64,000 nt of DNA from Ectopseudomonas khazarica (lineage in GTDB: Bacteria > Pseudomonadota > Gammaproteobacteria > Pseudomonadales > Pseudomonadaceae). A program made the position numbers and the translations under genes. Under the pieces are notes generated by a model. The model had not been told where the DNA came from. It worked only from the letters and a program-made list of their open reading frames with translations, and made no database searches. The stretch covers positions 124,001 through 188,000 of the forward strand of contig NZ_SBHZ01000006.1 in NCBI RefSeq assembly GCF_004521985.1, in the 5' to 3' direction. Of the stretch, positions 9,217 through 19,368 are shown piece by piece (positions within the stretch are counted from its first letter, which is position 1; every line of letters starts with the position of its first letter).

Positions 9217-10066
9217 TGTCTGAGAGGGGACGCAAGGCGTCCCCTTCGTTCATCCGGGCAATGCGTTTGCCCTTCCTGCCGGCCAGCACCCGTGCCTGGC
9301 CATCGCGCTGGGCACCGGCGCGCGCCTCGCTCATCAACTGCGGGATCAGCGGGCCTTCCGGCAGGTTCTTCCAGAACCTCAGCGGCAAGTGCTGCTGCAT
9401 GGCCGTGCGATTGAGCCGCGCCGGGTTGAAGGTGCTGCCGTAATAGGCGCGCCACAGCGCCTGACCACTGTCATCGGGTTGCTGCGCCCAATCCTGCCAT
9501 TGGGCCGGACAGTGCCGCTCGTGCTGCAGGCACTGGCCATCCCAGTACACGCCGTCACGTGGCGTCGCGATCAGCCAGCTGTGCTTGCCCAGGCGTTCGG
9601 CGAAATGACCGCTGGCCGCGGCGAGGATGTCGTGAGCGGGCTCGAACCAGGCGACGAAGTCCGGCGCAGCGGGGGCCACGCATGGCTGGAAGCGCACGAA
9701 GGCATGCAGGTGATGGGCTTCGCGGCGCACGGCCTTGAGGCGACGGTGCAGCTCGCTGCCGTCGGGGTCGCCGGCCAGCACGGCGCTGCGCTCACCCTGG
9801 ACGAAGCGCCAGAGCACGCGGTAGAGCAGGCTCCAGCGCTCATCGCCGCGATACTGCGCGGCGCTCTCCAGCAGTTCCAGCAGCTCGGGCGATACGCGCA
9901 GGCGTCCGCTGGGTTCCTGCGTCCGCTCGGCAGGCTGGTCGAACAGACCGGGGGCCGCCTCGTCGTCCTGCCATTGCAGCTGATGCGGCGCCAGGCCTTG
10001 CAGCAGGGCACGGCGCGCCACCTGGCGCCAGGTGGCGAAGGTGCCGTCGAAGCGCAGGCCGTGCAT
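9182..10066 (-). CDS. TIGR03915-type putative DNA repair/metabolism protein
   Basis: From the ATG at 10066, which overlaps the upstream stop as TGATG, this encodes 294 residues. It has the organisation of the family annotated as probable DNA metabolism proteins always paired with a TIGR03916 radical SAM protein: LLQGLAPHQLQW near the start, a central HHLHAFVRFQP, and WDGQCLQHERHCPAQWQDWAQ, which resembles uracil-DNA-glycosylase-like partner domains. The reaction is not established. It is the second gene of a LexA-box operon, so it is probably expressed with the SOS response. Its 3' end runs 35 bp into pilU on the opposite strand. Confidence 0.8.
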   Translation of the reverse strand: MHGLRFDGTFATWRQVARRALLQGLAPHQLQWQDDEAAPGLFDQPAERTQEPSGRLRVSPELLELLESAAQYRGDERWSLLYRVLWRFVQGERSAVLAGDPDGSELHRRLKAVRREAHHLHAFVRFQPCVAPAAPDFVAWFEPAHDILAAASGHFAERLGKHSWLIATPRDGVYWDGQCLQHERHCPAQWQDWAQQPDDSGQALWRAYYGSTFNPARLNRTAMQQHLPLRFWKNLPEGPLIPQLMSEARAGAQRDGQARVLAGRKGKRIARMNEGDALRPLSDISGSDAPDLPR

Positions 10067-11277
10067 CACCACAGCGCCATCTGCGCCGGGGTATCGCGCA
10101 GTTGCTGGCGCAGCACCACGGACTCGTGTTCGCCACGCGGCGGCCGGTAATCCTGGGTGACGATGAACGGCTTGGCCTTCTCCAGCACGCAGCGCAGGCG
10201 GGTCAGGTCTTCGAAACGGATGCGTCGTTCCCGCCTCAGCGCCCCCAGGCGGCGTGCACTCAGCACGCCGATGCCCGGGACGCGGGCGATCAGGGTTTCG
10301 TCGGCGCGGTTGAGGTCGACGGGAAACTGCTCGCGGTTGGCCAGTGCCCAGGCCAGCTTGGGGTCGATGTCCAGCGCCAGGTTGCCGGGGCCGTCGAGCA
10401 GCTCGGTGGCGCTGAAGCCGTAGCCGCGCATGAGGAAGTCGGCCTGGTACAGGCGGTGTTCGCGCAGCAGTGGCGGGGCTTCGAACGGCACGCTCCCGGG
10501 GCTCTGCGGAATCGGGCTGAAGGCCGAGTAGTAGACGCGGCGCAGGCGGTAGTCGTGGTACAGGCTCTGGGCGTTGTGCAGGATGGTGCTGTCATCGGTG
10601 GCGTCGGCGCCGACGATCATCTGCGTGCTCTGCCCGGCCGGGGCGAAGCGCGGTGCCCGCCGTTCTTCCCGTGCTTCGCGTTCGCCCTGGTGGATGTTGT
10701 GCATGGCCTGGTGAATGCTGCCGACGTTCTTCTCCGGGGCGAGGCGGACCAGGCTGGTCTCGGTGGGCAGCTCGATGTTGACGCTGAGGCGGTCGGCATA
10801 CAGGCCGGCCTCGGCGATCAGCTCCGGCGCGGCGTCGGGAATGGTCTTGAGGTGGATGTAGCCACGGAACTGGTGCTGTTCGCGCAGCAGCCTGGCGACG
10901 CGGATCAGCTGCTCCATGGTGTAGTCGGCCGAGCGGATGATGCCGGAGCTGAGGAACAGGCCGCTGATGCAGTTGCGCTTGTAGAAGTCGAGGGTCAGGG
11001 TGACCACTTCCTCGGGGGTGAAGCGCGCACGTGGCACGTCACTGGAGCGGCGATTGATGCAGTACTGGCAGTCGTACAGGCAGAAATTGGTCAGCAGGAC
11101 CTTGAGCAGCGCCACGCAGCGGCCATCCGGCGTGTAGCTGTGGCAGATGCCCATGCCGTTGGTCGAGCCGATGCCGTCCTTGCCCCTGGAACTGCGCTTG
11201 GGTGCGCCGCTGCTGGCGCAGGAGGCGTCGTACTTGGCGGCGTCGGCGAGGATGGTGAGTTTTTCGATCAGTTGCAT
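10066..11277 (-). CDS. TIGR03916-type putative DNA modification/repair radical SAM protein
   Basis: This 403-residue protein carries a radical SAM cluster motif CLYDCQYC (Cys 66, 70, 73) followed by INRRSSDVPRARFTPEE. Its C-terminus, VDLNRADETLIARVPGIGVLSARRLG, is a helix-hairpin-helix DNA-binding motif. The N-terminal GIGSTNGMGICHSYTPDGRC adds two cysteines. The family is annotated as putative DNA modification or repair; substrate is unknown. It overlaps its TIGR03915 partner by 1 bp, and a perfect LexA box lies 17 bp upstream of the ATG. SOS control is inferred from that box. Confidence 0.87.
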   Translation of the reverse strand: MQLIEKLTILADAAKYDASCASSGAPKRSSRGKDGIGSTNGMGICHSYTPDGRCVALLKVLLTNFCLYDCQYCINRRSSDVPRARFTPEEVVTLTLDFYKRNCISGLFLSSGIIRSADYTMEQLIRVARLLREQHQFRGYIHLKTIPDAAPELIAEAGLYADRLSVNIELPTETSLVRLAPEKNVGSIHQAMHNIHQGEREAREERRAPRFAPAGQSTQMIVGADATDDSTILHNAQSLYHDYRLRRVYYSAFSPIPQSPGSVPFEAPPLLREHRLYQADFLMRGYGFSATELLDGPGNLALDIDPKLAWALANREQFPVDLNRADETLIARVPGIGVLSARRLGALRRERRIRFEDLTRLRCVLEKAKPFIVTQDYRPPRGEHESVVLRQQLRDTPAQMALW

Positions 11278-11294
11278 GGCGGGCGATATCGATA

Positions 11295-11310
11295 CTGTTT
11301 TTTTATACAG
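11295..11310 (-). promoter_or_regulatory. LexA (SOS) box of the radical SAM repair operon
   Basis: Read toward the operon the site is CTGTATAAAAAAACAG, a perfect CTGT-N8-ACAG LexA consensus with matching flanking bases (TA...TA). It lies 17 bp upstream of the ATG at 11277 and would cover a TATAAA -10 element. The divergent TM2 gene starts 115 bp away on the other side and could share the region. Confidence 0.88.
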
Positions 11311-11424
11311 TATATGGGCGCCGTACAGCTATCAAGCAGTTCGTCCTGTTGCCTTGCCGTGGCAGGCATGCAACCTTCGCCTGGCGCGCAGCGTCTGAAT
11401 CGTATCTCGCACAAGGAGTTCCTC

Positions 11425-11823
11425 ATGCAACGACAGGACACGCACAGCAAGCTGATCGGCTACCTGCTGTGGATCTTCGGTTTCCTCGGTTCGCACCGTT
11501 TCTACTACGGCAAGCCGGTCACCGGCACCATCTGGTTCTTCACCCTCGGCCTGTTCTTCATCGGCTGGATCATCGACCTGTTCCTGATCCCCTCGATGGA
11601 CCGCGAGGCCGACCTGCGCTTCACCGCCGGCGACACCGACTACAACGTGGCCTGGATCCTGCTGACCTTCCTTGGTGTGTTCGGCGTGCATCGCATGTAC
11701 CAGGGCAAGTGGATCACCGGGATCATCTACCTGTTCACCGGCGGTCTGTTCCTGATCGGCGTGCTCTACGATTTCTGGACGCTGAACACGCAGGTCTCGC
11801 TGAAGAACGCGCAGCGCGCTTGA
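11425..11823 (+). CDS. TM2 domain membrane protein
   Basis: This 132-residue protein is preceded by AAGGAG at 11413. It has two TM2 units: LLWIFGFLGSHRFYYGK with WFFTLGLFFIGWIIDLFLIP, and ILLTFLGVFGVHRMYQGK with LFTGGLFLIGVLYDFWTLN. Each unit is a helical hairpin with a GxHR(F/M)Y loop, so four membrane segments are expected. TM2 proteins are common but have no general assigned function. It is divergent from the LexA-box operon and ends shortly before a bidirectional terminator shared with ntrC. Confidence 0.87.
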   Translation: MQRQDTHSKLIGYLLWIFGFLGSHRFYYGKPVTGTIWFFTLGLFFIGWIIDLFLIPSMDREADLRFTAGDTDYNVAWILLTFLGVFGVHRMYQGKWITGIIYLFTGGLFLIGVLYDFWTLNTQVSLKNAQRA

Positions 11824-11890
11824 GCGGCAGAGGCCGGCGCTATGTACGGTCTGCTCCCTCTCAAGCAAACGTCAGAGGGGAGACGGTTCC

Positions 11891-11911
11891 GTAGCCCGGA
11901 TGCAATCCGGG
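11891..11911. repeat. Short palindromic intergenic repeat (GTAGCCCGGAT...ATCCGGG type)
   Basis: The 21-bp element GTAGCCCGGATGCAATCCGGG contains CCCGGAT and ATCCGGG arms around a short loop. An identical copy is at 25114-25134 and a related one at 35250-35271. It resembles REP-class elements widespread between pseudomonad genes. Confidence 0.75.
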
Positions 11912-11917
11912 GAAATG

Positions 11918-11947
11918 AAAAGGGCATCCTGTGGGATGCCCTTTTTT
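11918..11947. terminator. Bidirectional rho-independent terminator between the TM2 gene and ntrC
   Basis: The stem AGGGCATCC/GGATGCCCT with a TGT loop is flanked by AAAA on the left and TTTTTT on the right, so it can end transcription from both the TM2 gene (plus) and ntrC (minus, stop at 11963). Confidence 0.88.
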
Positions 11948-11962
11948 CGTGACTCGGCGGGA

Positions 11963-13392
<1,430 letters not shown>

Positions 13393-13396
<4 letters not shown>

Positions 13397-14481
13397 GGCG
13401 TGGGCGCTCCTTGTTCCAGCGGCAGGAAGATCGAGAATACGGTGTGGCCGGGATAGCTCTCGCATTCGATCAGGCCTTGATGCTGGCTGATGATGTTCTG
13501 GGTGATGGCCAGGCCCAGGCCGGTGCCGTCGGCACGGCCACTGACCATGGGATAGAAGATGGTTTCCTGCAGCTCCGGCGGAATACCGGGGCCGTTGTCG
13601 ATGATCTCCACCTTGACCACCAGGCGGTGGCGGGTGTGGCCGATGGTGAACTGGCGCAGGGTGCGGGTGCGCAGGCTGATGCGCCCAAGGCCCATGTCGT
13701 GCTTCTGCCCGGCGATCGCCTGCATGGCGTTGCGCACGATGTTGAGCACGGCCTGGATCATCTGCTCACGATCGATGAGCAGGTCGGGAATGCTCGGGTC
13801 GTAGTCGCGCACCAGGGTGATGCCGCCCTGGCTTTCCGCCTCGATCAGGTTGGCGACGCGCTCCAGCACCTCATGCACGTTGGTCATCGCCAGCGACGGC
13901 AGCTTGTTCGAGCCGAGCATGCGGTCGACCAGGTTACGCAGGCGGTCGGCCTCCTCGATGATGACGTTGGTGTAGTCCTTGAGGTCTTCGTTGGGCAGTT
14001 CGCGCGAGAGCAACTGAGCCGCGCCGCGAATGCCGCCGAGCGGGTTCTTGATCTCGTGAGCCAGGCCGCGTACCAGCAGCTTGGTGGTCTCCTGCTTGGA
14101 CAGCTGCGCCTCTTCCTTGGTGATGCGCAACAGGCGGTCGCGTGGGTGCACCTCCAGCAGCAGCAGGGTCTCGCCCTTGCTGAACAGCGGGGTCACCGCG
14201 TAGTCCACGGTCAGCGTCTGGCCGGTGACCGAGGTCAGCACGGCTTCGCGCTTGTTGAACGGATGCGCCTGTTCCACCGCCTGGCGCAGTGAAGTCAGCG
14301 CTTCAGGCGATTCGGTGAACAGGTCGCTGATGAACTGACCATGGCTGCGCTGGCCGCTGACGGCCAGGAGCATTTCCGCCGCCGGGTTCATGTACTCAAG
14401 GCACAGCTGGCTGTTGAGCAACAGGGTGGCGGTGGTCAGGTTGTCGAGTAGCAGGCGGTGCAGTGCGTCGTTGATGGTCAT
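13393..14481 (-). CDS. ntrB: Nitrogen regulation sensor histidine kinase NtrB
   Basis: This 362-residue cytoplasmic kinase has an N-terminal PAS domain (about 5-115), then the H-box VRGLAHEIKNPLGG with His 142, an N-box (MIQAVLNIVRNAMQA) and G-boxes (IIDNGPGIPPELQ, GRADGTGLGLAITQNII). There are no membrane segments, as expected for NtrB, which senses nitrogen through PII. The ATG at 14481 gives the standard length; the frame extends to 14547 without family support. It is coupled to ntrC by an ATGA overlap. Confidence 0.96.
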
Positions 14482-14646
14482 AGGCAGCGCGTTCCGGCAA
14501 TGGGCAGGAAAATGCAAGAAGCAAACCAAGGCCCCGAAAAGACGCATTTTTTGTGCGGTCTGCCAGGTTTTGGTTGTGTGGCGGCGCGGCTGGGCGGGGA
14601 AAAACGACCCAAAACAGGGAGAGTTTAGGAGGTGGTGCGTCAGTGC

Positions 14647-14661
14647 GCACCATAAAGGTGC
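14647..14661 (-). promoter_or_regulatory. Strong NtrC-like binding site upstream of ntrB
   Basis: GCACCATAAAGGTGC matches the NtrC consensus GCACCA-N3-TGGTGC at 11 of 12 fixed bases and sits in a longer palindrome (GCGCACC-N5-GGTGCGC, 14645-14663). It lies about 170 bp upstream of the ntrB start and just beyond the stop of the preceding DUF4124 gene. In enteric bacteria NtrC autoregulates ntrBC, so the same is plausible here. No clear sigma-54 promoter was seen between the site and ntrB. Confidence 0.65.
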
Positions 14662-14667
14662 GCTCTG

Positions 14668-15303
14668 TCAGAAGAAGGGCAGGATGCTCACGTCTTCCTT
14701 GGGTTTGTCCTTGAGCGGGCACTCGGGACGTACGCCGTAGTCGTTCTTCTTGCAGGGGTTGACCTTGCGCTTCTGCGCCAGGCTCATCCGGTGCATGTGG
14801 AACGGTTGTGGCGGTGTGCGCTCGACGATGAGCCCGGCGGCGTCGATGATTTCCGCGGCCAGCTGATGGGTGCCGCGGTCGACGTGCTGCAGCGAGAACA
14901 CCGGGCTGCGGCTCGCCTCGCCCTGCAGCTCGCCATCTAGCAGCAGGCGATAGCTGTGCCCTGGCAACAGGCCGGGTTCGCTGGTGAGGGTGACGATCAT
15001 GTCGCCGGAGCCATTGTGAATCGAGGCGTCGGGCTCGGGGACGAGGATGCGCAGGACCTGATAGTGCATGACCGGTTTAGTCACGGCGGGCGCCGGGGCC
15101 ACGCGCACGGTCGGTGCCGGCGCGTTGAGCTGCGCGCTGTTGGACGGGGCGAGGATCACCCGTTCGGCGCTGCTGCTGCGCGGTTTGTCCGTGAACACGC
15201 GGTTACCCTCGGCGTCGATGTAGGTGTACACCTGGGCCAGGGCGGTTTGGGTCATGAGCAGCAGGCCGAGCAACAGCGTCCGCATGGTGATGGGGGGCTT
15301 CAC
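14668..15303 (-). CDS. DUF4124 domain exported protein (second copy)
   Basis: This 211-residue protein has a signal peptide (MRTLLLGLLLMTQTALA within the first 24 residues) followed by the DUF4124 motif QVYTYIDAEGNRVFTDKPR. A region with the pattern of a small beta domain follows (MIVTLTSEPGLLPGHSYRLL, DRGTHQLAAEIIDAAG). The start at 15303 overlaps the previous gene's stop as ATGA, which supports coupling over an internal Met at 15285. Function is unknown. It is a paralogue of the gene before it, and both lie between glnA and ntrB. The C-terminus has a short basic, Cys-containing stretch (NPCKKNDYGVRPECPLKDK). Confidence 0.82.
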   Translation of the reverse strand: MKPPITMRTLLLGLLLMTQTALAQVYTYIDAEGNRVFTDKPRSSSAERVILAPSNSAQLNAPAPTVRVAPAPAVTKPVMHYQVLRILVPEPDASIHNGSGDMIVTLTSEPGLLPGHSYRLLLDGELQGEASRSPVFSLQHVDRGTHQLAAEIIDAAGLIVERTPPQPFHMHRMSLAQKRKVNPCKKNDYGVRPECPLKDKPKEDVSILPFF

Positions 15304-15836
15304 GGCGCGCCACGAGCCGGGCTGTTGACGCTGATGCGCTGCACGGTGAAGGTCTCCGTCGCGCTCTGCTGGACGATGCGATCACCGGCCATCACCGCGA
15401 CGGCCAGGCTGTGCTCGCCACGGTCGAGGTTGGTCAGTTGCAGGCTCGGGACATTGCTCGCCTGGCCGTAGGGCTCGCCGTCGAGGATCAGGCGCAGGCG
15501 GTGGCCGGCTTGCAGGCGTGGCTGGATGTTCACGCTGACGATGAAGGTGCCGTTGTTGGCGCGCATTGCCTCTTCGTCAGGAATGCCCTGCAGGCTCAGC
15601 GCGGAGTAGGGCGCTGCGCTCTGGCTGGTGTCGCTGTCGTGCTTCTGGTCGGCCGGGACGTTCGGCGTCTTCATGTCGACCGTGTTGGTGCGCGGCAGGG
15701 TGACGCTCTCGCTGGGCGTGCCTTCCGGTGGCTGATTGGTGAACACCGTGTTGCCGTTGGCGTCGGTGTATTTGTAGATCTGCGCGCTGGCCGGCAGGGC
15801 CAGGGCGAGCAACAGGCAGGCGAGTAACGGGCGCAT
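15300..15836 (-). CDS. DUF4124 domain exported protein (first copy)
   Basis: From the ATG at 15836 this encodes 178 residues with a clear signal peptide (MRPLLACLLLALALPASA) and the DUF4124 core QIYKYTDANGNTVFTNQPPEG. The C-terminal half (FIVSVNIQPRLQAGHRLRLI, DRGEHSLAVAVMAGD) parallels the downstream paralogue, so the pair arose by tandem duplication. Function is unknown. Homologues are often found next to glnA/ntrBC in pseudomonads. Upstream is the glnA terminator, so this gene probably has its own promoter in 15837-15960. Confidence 0.85.
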   Translation of the reverse strand: MRPLLACLLLALALPASAQIYKYTDANGNTVFTNQPPEGTPSESVTLPRTNTVDMKTPNVPADQKHDSDTSQSAAPYSALSLQGIPDEEAMRANNGTFIVSVNIQPRLQAGHRLRLILDGEPYGQASNVPSLQLTNLDRGEHSLAVAVMAGDRIVQQSATETFTVQRISVNSPARGAP

Positions 15837-15960
15837 GGGCCGATCCTTCCGCGGATGATGCGCTAAGCCTTGCACTGCTGAGGATTCCTGGCAAGCGCAG
15901 GGCGTCGTGGCTGTGATGCCCGACCCTAAATCAGCTACGCCGCGTCTGCCTCTGAAATGA

Positions 15961-15995
15961 AAAAAGCCCCGCCTGGCAGGGCCGGGCGGGGCTTT
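15961..15995 (-). terminator. Rho-independent terminator of glnA
   Basis: Stem GCCCCGCC/GGCGGGGC (15966-15973 with 15985-15992) is followed, read on the minus strand, by a T-run (15961-15965 and beyond). It lies 34 bp after the glnA stop. Confidence 0.88.
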
Positions 15996-16029
15996 CGAAC
16001 GCGCCGCCCGAAGGCGGCGCGGCACTGGC

Positions 16030-17436
16030 TTAGACGCTGTAGTACAGGTCGTATTCCAGCGGGTGTACGAAGGTACGTACCTTGATTTCTTCTTCGCTCT
16101 TCAGCTCGATGTAGGCATCGATGAAGTCGTCGGAGAACACGCCGCCCTTGGTCAGGAACGCGCGGCCCTTGTCCAGCTCTTCCAGGGCTTCTTTCAGGCT
16201 GCCGCAAACCTGCGGGATCAGCTTGCCTTCTTCCGGCGGCAGATCGTAGAGGTTCTTGTCAGCGGCATCGCCCGGGTGGATCTTGTTCTGGATACCGTCC
16301 AGACCGGCCATCAGCAGAGCGGCGAAGGCCAGGTACGGGTTGGCAGCCGGGTCCGGGAAGCGCGCTTCGATGCGGCGGGCTTTCGGGCTGGCGACGTACG
16401 GGATACGGATCGAGGCGGAGCGGTTGCGGGCCGAGTAGGCCAGCATGACCGGTGCTTCGAAGCCCGGAACCAGACGCTTGTAGGAGTTGGTCGACGGGTT
16501 GGTGAAGCCGTTCAGGGCCTTACCGTGCTTGATGATGCCGCCGATGAAGTACAGGGCAGTCTCGGACAGGCCGGCATAGCCTTCACCGGAGAAGGTGTTC
16601 TTGCCGTCCTTGGAGATCGACATGTGCACGTGCATGCCCGAGCCGTTGTCGCCGTACAGCGGCTTCGGCATGAAGGTGGCGGTCTTGCCGTAGGCGTCGG
16701 CCACGTTGTGCACGCAGTACTTCAGGGTCTGAACTTCGTCAGCCTTGTTGACCAGGGTGTTGAACTTCACGCCGATTTCGTTCTGACCGGCAGTGGCCAC
16801 TTCGTGGTGGTGCACTTCGACGACCAGACCCATCTCTTCCATGGCGTTGCACATGGCGGTACGGATTTCGTGGTCGTGGTCGCACGGCGGAACCGGGAAG
16901 TAACCGCCCTTGACGGCCGGGCGGTGACCCTTGTTGCCGCCTTCGACGTCGCCGTCGGTCATCCAGGAACCTTGCTCGGAGTAGATCTTGAACATCGAGC
17001 CGGAGATGTCGGATTTGAACTTGACTTCATCGAAGATGAAGAACTCGGGCTCCGGGCCGACGAATACGGTGTCGCCGATGCCGGTGGACTTCAGGAACTC
17101 TTCGGCGCGCTTGGCGATGGAACGCGGGTCGCGGTCATAGCCCTGCATGGTGCTCGGCTCGATGATGTCGCAGACCAGGATCAGGGTCGGTTCTTCGGTG
17201 AACGGATCCAGTACGGCGGTCTCGTCGACCGGCATCAGGATCATGTCGGAGGCTTCGATGCCTTTCCAGCCATGGATGGACGAGCCGTCGAACATCTTGC
17301 CGTGCTCGAAGAAATCTTCGTCCAGGGCGTCACGGGCCGGCATGGTCACGTGGTGCTGCTTGCCCTTGGTGTCGGTGAAGCGCAGGTCTACCCACTTCAC
17401 GTCGTGTTCTTTGATCAGTTGAACAGCCTTAGACAT
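16030..17436 (-). CDS. glnA: Type I glutamine synthetase
   Basis: This 468-residue, dodecameric GSI-beta enzyme makes glutamine from glutamate, ammonia and ATP. Conserved landmarks include [14 protein letters not shown], the ATP-site [14 protein letters not shown] and [17 protein letters not shown]. Tyr 397 in NLYDLPPEE is the adenylylation site and falls at the same number as in enteric GS, so activity control by adenylylation is expected. It has its own terminator and a sigma-54/NtrC control region upstream. Confidence 0.98.
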   Translation of the reverse strand: MSKAVQLIKEHDVKWVDLRFTDTKGKQHHVTMPARDALDEDFFEHGKMFDGSSIHGWKGIEASDMILMPVDETAVLDPFTEEPTLILVCDIIEPSTMQGYDRDPRSIAKRAEEFLKSTGIGDTVFVGPEPEFFIFDEVKFKSDISGSMFKIYSEQGSWMTDGDVEGGNKGHRPAVKGGYFPVPPCDHDHEIRTAMCNAMEEMGLVVEVHHHEVATAGQNEIGVKFNTLVNKADEVQTLKYCVHNVADAYGKTATFMPKPLYGDNGSGMHVHMSISKDGKNTFSGEGYAGLSETALYFIGGIIKHGKALNGFTNPSTNSYKRLVPGFEAPVMLAYSARNRSASIRIPYVASPKARRIEARFPDPAANPYLAFAALLMAGLDGIQNKIHPGDAADKNLYDLPPEEGKLIPQVCGSLKEALEELDKGRAFLTKGGVFSDDFIDAYIELKSEEEIKVRTFVHPLEYDLYYSV

Positions 17437-17533
17437 GTTGTCCTCCAGGTGGAAAAGGCTCCTATCTATGAGCCTCGAATGTACGGTGAAGCCCGGCGGG
17501 ATAGTCCGTCAGGGCGACCTGCCTCACAAGGGA

Positions 17534-17549
17534 GCAAATTGCATGCCAG
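17534..17549 (-). promoter_or_regulatory. Sigma-54 promoter of glnA
   Basis: Read leftward the sequence is TGGCATGCAATTTGCT, matching the -24/-12 consensus TGGCAYG-N4-TTGCW with correct spacing. Transcription would start near 17523, leaving a leader of about 87 nt before the glnA ATG at 17436. Confidence 0.85.
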
Positions 17550-17621
17550 TGCCCTGTATTGGGCAGAAGCCTGGAAACTCAGGCATGGCGCCGGCTGCGC
17601 GGAATTTCCCTGGAGATATTT

Positions 17622-17636
17622 GCACTGATATGGGGC
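17622..17636 (-). promoter_or_regulatory. NtrC-like enhancer site, glnA-proximal
   Basis: GCACTGATATGGGGC on the plus strand is an imperfect match to GCACCA-N3-TGGTGC (9 of 12 fixed positions). Its centre is about 106 bp upstream of the predicted sigma-54 start. Confidence 0.55.
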
Positions 17637-17652
17637 TGTAAATTATGGCAAT

Positions 17653-17667
17653 GCCCGATTTTGGTGC
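17653..17667 (-). promoter_or_regulatory. NtrC-like enhancer site, glnA-distal
   Basis: Read leftward the site is GCACCAAAATCGGGC: one perfect half-site (GCACCA) and a degenerate second half. Its centre is about 31 bp (three helical turns) from the proximal site and about 137 bp upstream of the predicted start, close to the spacing in the enteric glnA enhancer. Confidence 0.55.
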
Positions 17668-17716
17668 GCGTAGTGTTCGTTGCAGTATTTTTGGTCAAAG
17701 CTTGAGCAATTTCCGC

Positions 17717-17722
17717 TATAAT
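17717..17722 (+). promoter_or_regulatory. Probable -10 element of thiI
   Basis: A perfect TATAAT lies 44 bp before the thiI ATG. The best -35-like hexamer (TTGGTC at 17691) is 20 bp away, longer than ideal, so the -35 assignment is uncertain. Confidence 0.45.
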
Positions 17723-17765
17723 CCGCGCCCCTGTTTTTTCGTCGCCTCGAGCGGGCGCCTTATCC

Positions 17766-19274
17766 ATGAAACTGATCGTCAAAGTTTTCCCTGAAATCAC
17801 CATCAAGAGTCGCCCGGTGCGCAAGCAGTTCATCCGCCAGTTGGGGAAGAACATCCGTGCCGTGCTGCGCGACCTCGACCCCGCACTGCGGGTGACCGGT
17901 GTGTGGGACAACCTGGAGGTCGAGACCGACCTGGACGATCCGCGCCTGCTCGCCGAGATGACCGAACGCCTGCGCAACACGCCGGGCATCGGTCTGTTCC
18001 TCGAAGTCAACGAGTACCCGCTGGGTGACCTCGACGAGATCACCGAGCACTGCAAGCGCCACTACGCCGACCAGCTGCCGGGCAAGATCTTCGCCGTGCG
18101 TTGCAAGCGCGGCGGCAAGCATGCGTTCAGCTCCATCGATGTCGAGCGCCATGTCGGCAGCCGACTGCGTCAGGAGTGCGCTGCCGCCGGTATCGACCTG
18201 AAGAAGCCGGAAGTCGAAGTGCGCATGGAGATCCGCGACCAGCGCCTGTTCGTGGTGCACCATCGTCACGAAGGCCTGGGCGGCTATCCGCTGGGCTCGC
18301 TGGAGCAGACCCTGGTGCTGATGAGTGGCGGCTTCGACTCCACCGTGGCGGCTTATCAGATGATGCGCCGCGGCCTGGTCAGCCACTTCTGCTTCTTCAA
18401 TCTCGGCGGTCGTGCCCATGAGCTGGGCGTGATGGAGGTTGCGCACTATATCTGGCAGAAGTTCGGCCGCTCGCAGCGCGTGCTGTTCATCAGCGTGCCG
18501 TTCGAAGAGGTGGTCGGCGAGATTCTCTCCAAGGTCGACAACAGCCAGATGGGCGTGATCCTCAAGCGCATGATGCTGCGTGCCGCGACCCGCGTGGCCG
18601 AGCGCCTGGATATCGAGGCGCTGGTGACCGGCGAGGCGATCAGCCAGGTGTCCAGCCAGACGCTGACCAACCTGGCGGTGATCGACTCGGCCACCGACAT
18701 GCTGGTGATGCGCCCGCTGATCGCCAGCCACAAGCAGGACATCATCGATACCGCCACGCAGATCGGCACCGCCGAGTTCGCCAAGAACATGCCCGAGTAC
18801 TGCGGGGTGATCTCGGTCAACCCGACCACCAAGGCGCGTGGTTACCGCGTGGAGAAGGAAGAAGCGCTGTTCGACATGGCCATTCTCGAGCGTGCCCTGG
18901 AGCGCGCGACCCAGCTGCCGATCGATCGGGTGATCGACGAGCTGGGCAAGGATGTGCAGGTCGAGACCGTTTCCGAGGCGCTGGCCGGACAGATCGTCAT
19001 CGACATCCGCCATCCCGATGCCGCCGAAGACGAGCCGCTCGAGGTGCCCGGCGTCGAAGTGCAGGCGCTGCCCTTCTATGCGCTGAACAACAAATTCAAG
19101 GAACTGGATGAGAATCGCCAGTACCTGCTGTATTGCGACAAGGGCGTGATGAGTCGCCTGCATGCCCACCACCTGCTGAGCGAGGGGCATGCCAATGTGC
19201 GCGTGTACAGGCCCTTCGGGCAGCCGCAAGCTGCAAGCCACCAGCCGCAAGACGGGCGCGTGCAGTCACCATGA
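17766..19274 (+). CDS. thiI: tRNA 4-thiouridine synthase ThiI with C-terminal extension
   Basis: This 502-residue protein transfers sulfur for 4-thiouridine in tRNA and for the thiamine thiazole. The N-terminal ferredoxin-like and THUMP domains precede the PP-loop SGGFDST at 187-193. A C-terminal rhodanese domain carries Cys 457 ([12 protein letters not shown]), matching the catalytic Cys 456 of the E. coli enzyme. The conserved protein should end near VRVYRP (about residue 483). The last 19 residues are encoded by a low-complexity intergenic repeat (19221-19253), so the stop codon seems to have been lost into it. Confidence 0.95.
   Translation: MKLIVKVFPEITIKSRPVRKQFIRQLGKNIRAVLRDLDPALRVTGVWDNLEVETDLDDPRLLAEMTERLRNTPGIGLFLEVNEYPLGDLDEITEHCKRHYADQLPGKIFAVRCKRGGKHAFSSIDVERHVGSRLRQECAAAGIDLKKPEVEVRMEIRDQRLFVVHHRHEGLGGYPLGSLEQTLVLMSGGFDSTVAAYQMMRRGLVSHFCFFNLGGRAHELGVMEVAHYIWQKFGRSQRVLFISVPFEEVVGEILSKVDNSQMGVILKRMMLRAATRVAERLDIEALVTGEAISQVSSQTLTNLAVIDSATDMLVMRPLIASHKQDIIDTATQIGTAEFAKNMPEYCGVISVNPTTKARGYRVEKEEALFDMAILERALERATQLPIDRVIDELGKDVQVETVSEALAGQIVIDIRHPDAAEDEPLEVPGVEVQALPFYALNNKFKELDENRQYLLYCDKGVMSRLHAHHLLSEGHANVRVYRPFGQPQAASHQPQDGRVQSP
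19221..19253. repeat. AGCCGCAAGCTGCAAG-type low-complexity repeat at the thiI 3' end
   Basis: Tandem variants of the heptamer AGC(T/C)GCA occur here. The reverse complement (CTTGCAGCTTGC...) occurs at 19369-19398 and a weaker related run at 21252-21270, so the repeats bracket typA. The repeat is read through as the last residues of ThiI. Confidence 0.65.
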
Positions 19275-19368
19275 AAGGACATATCAGACGCAGTGCGCGG
19301 CGCCGCAGGCATCCTCCCGACTGCGACACCTGAATCCGTCATGTTTTTAGGCTTTTCTTTGGCTTTAT

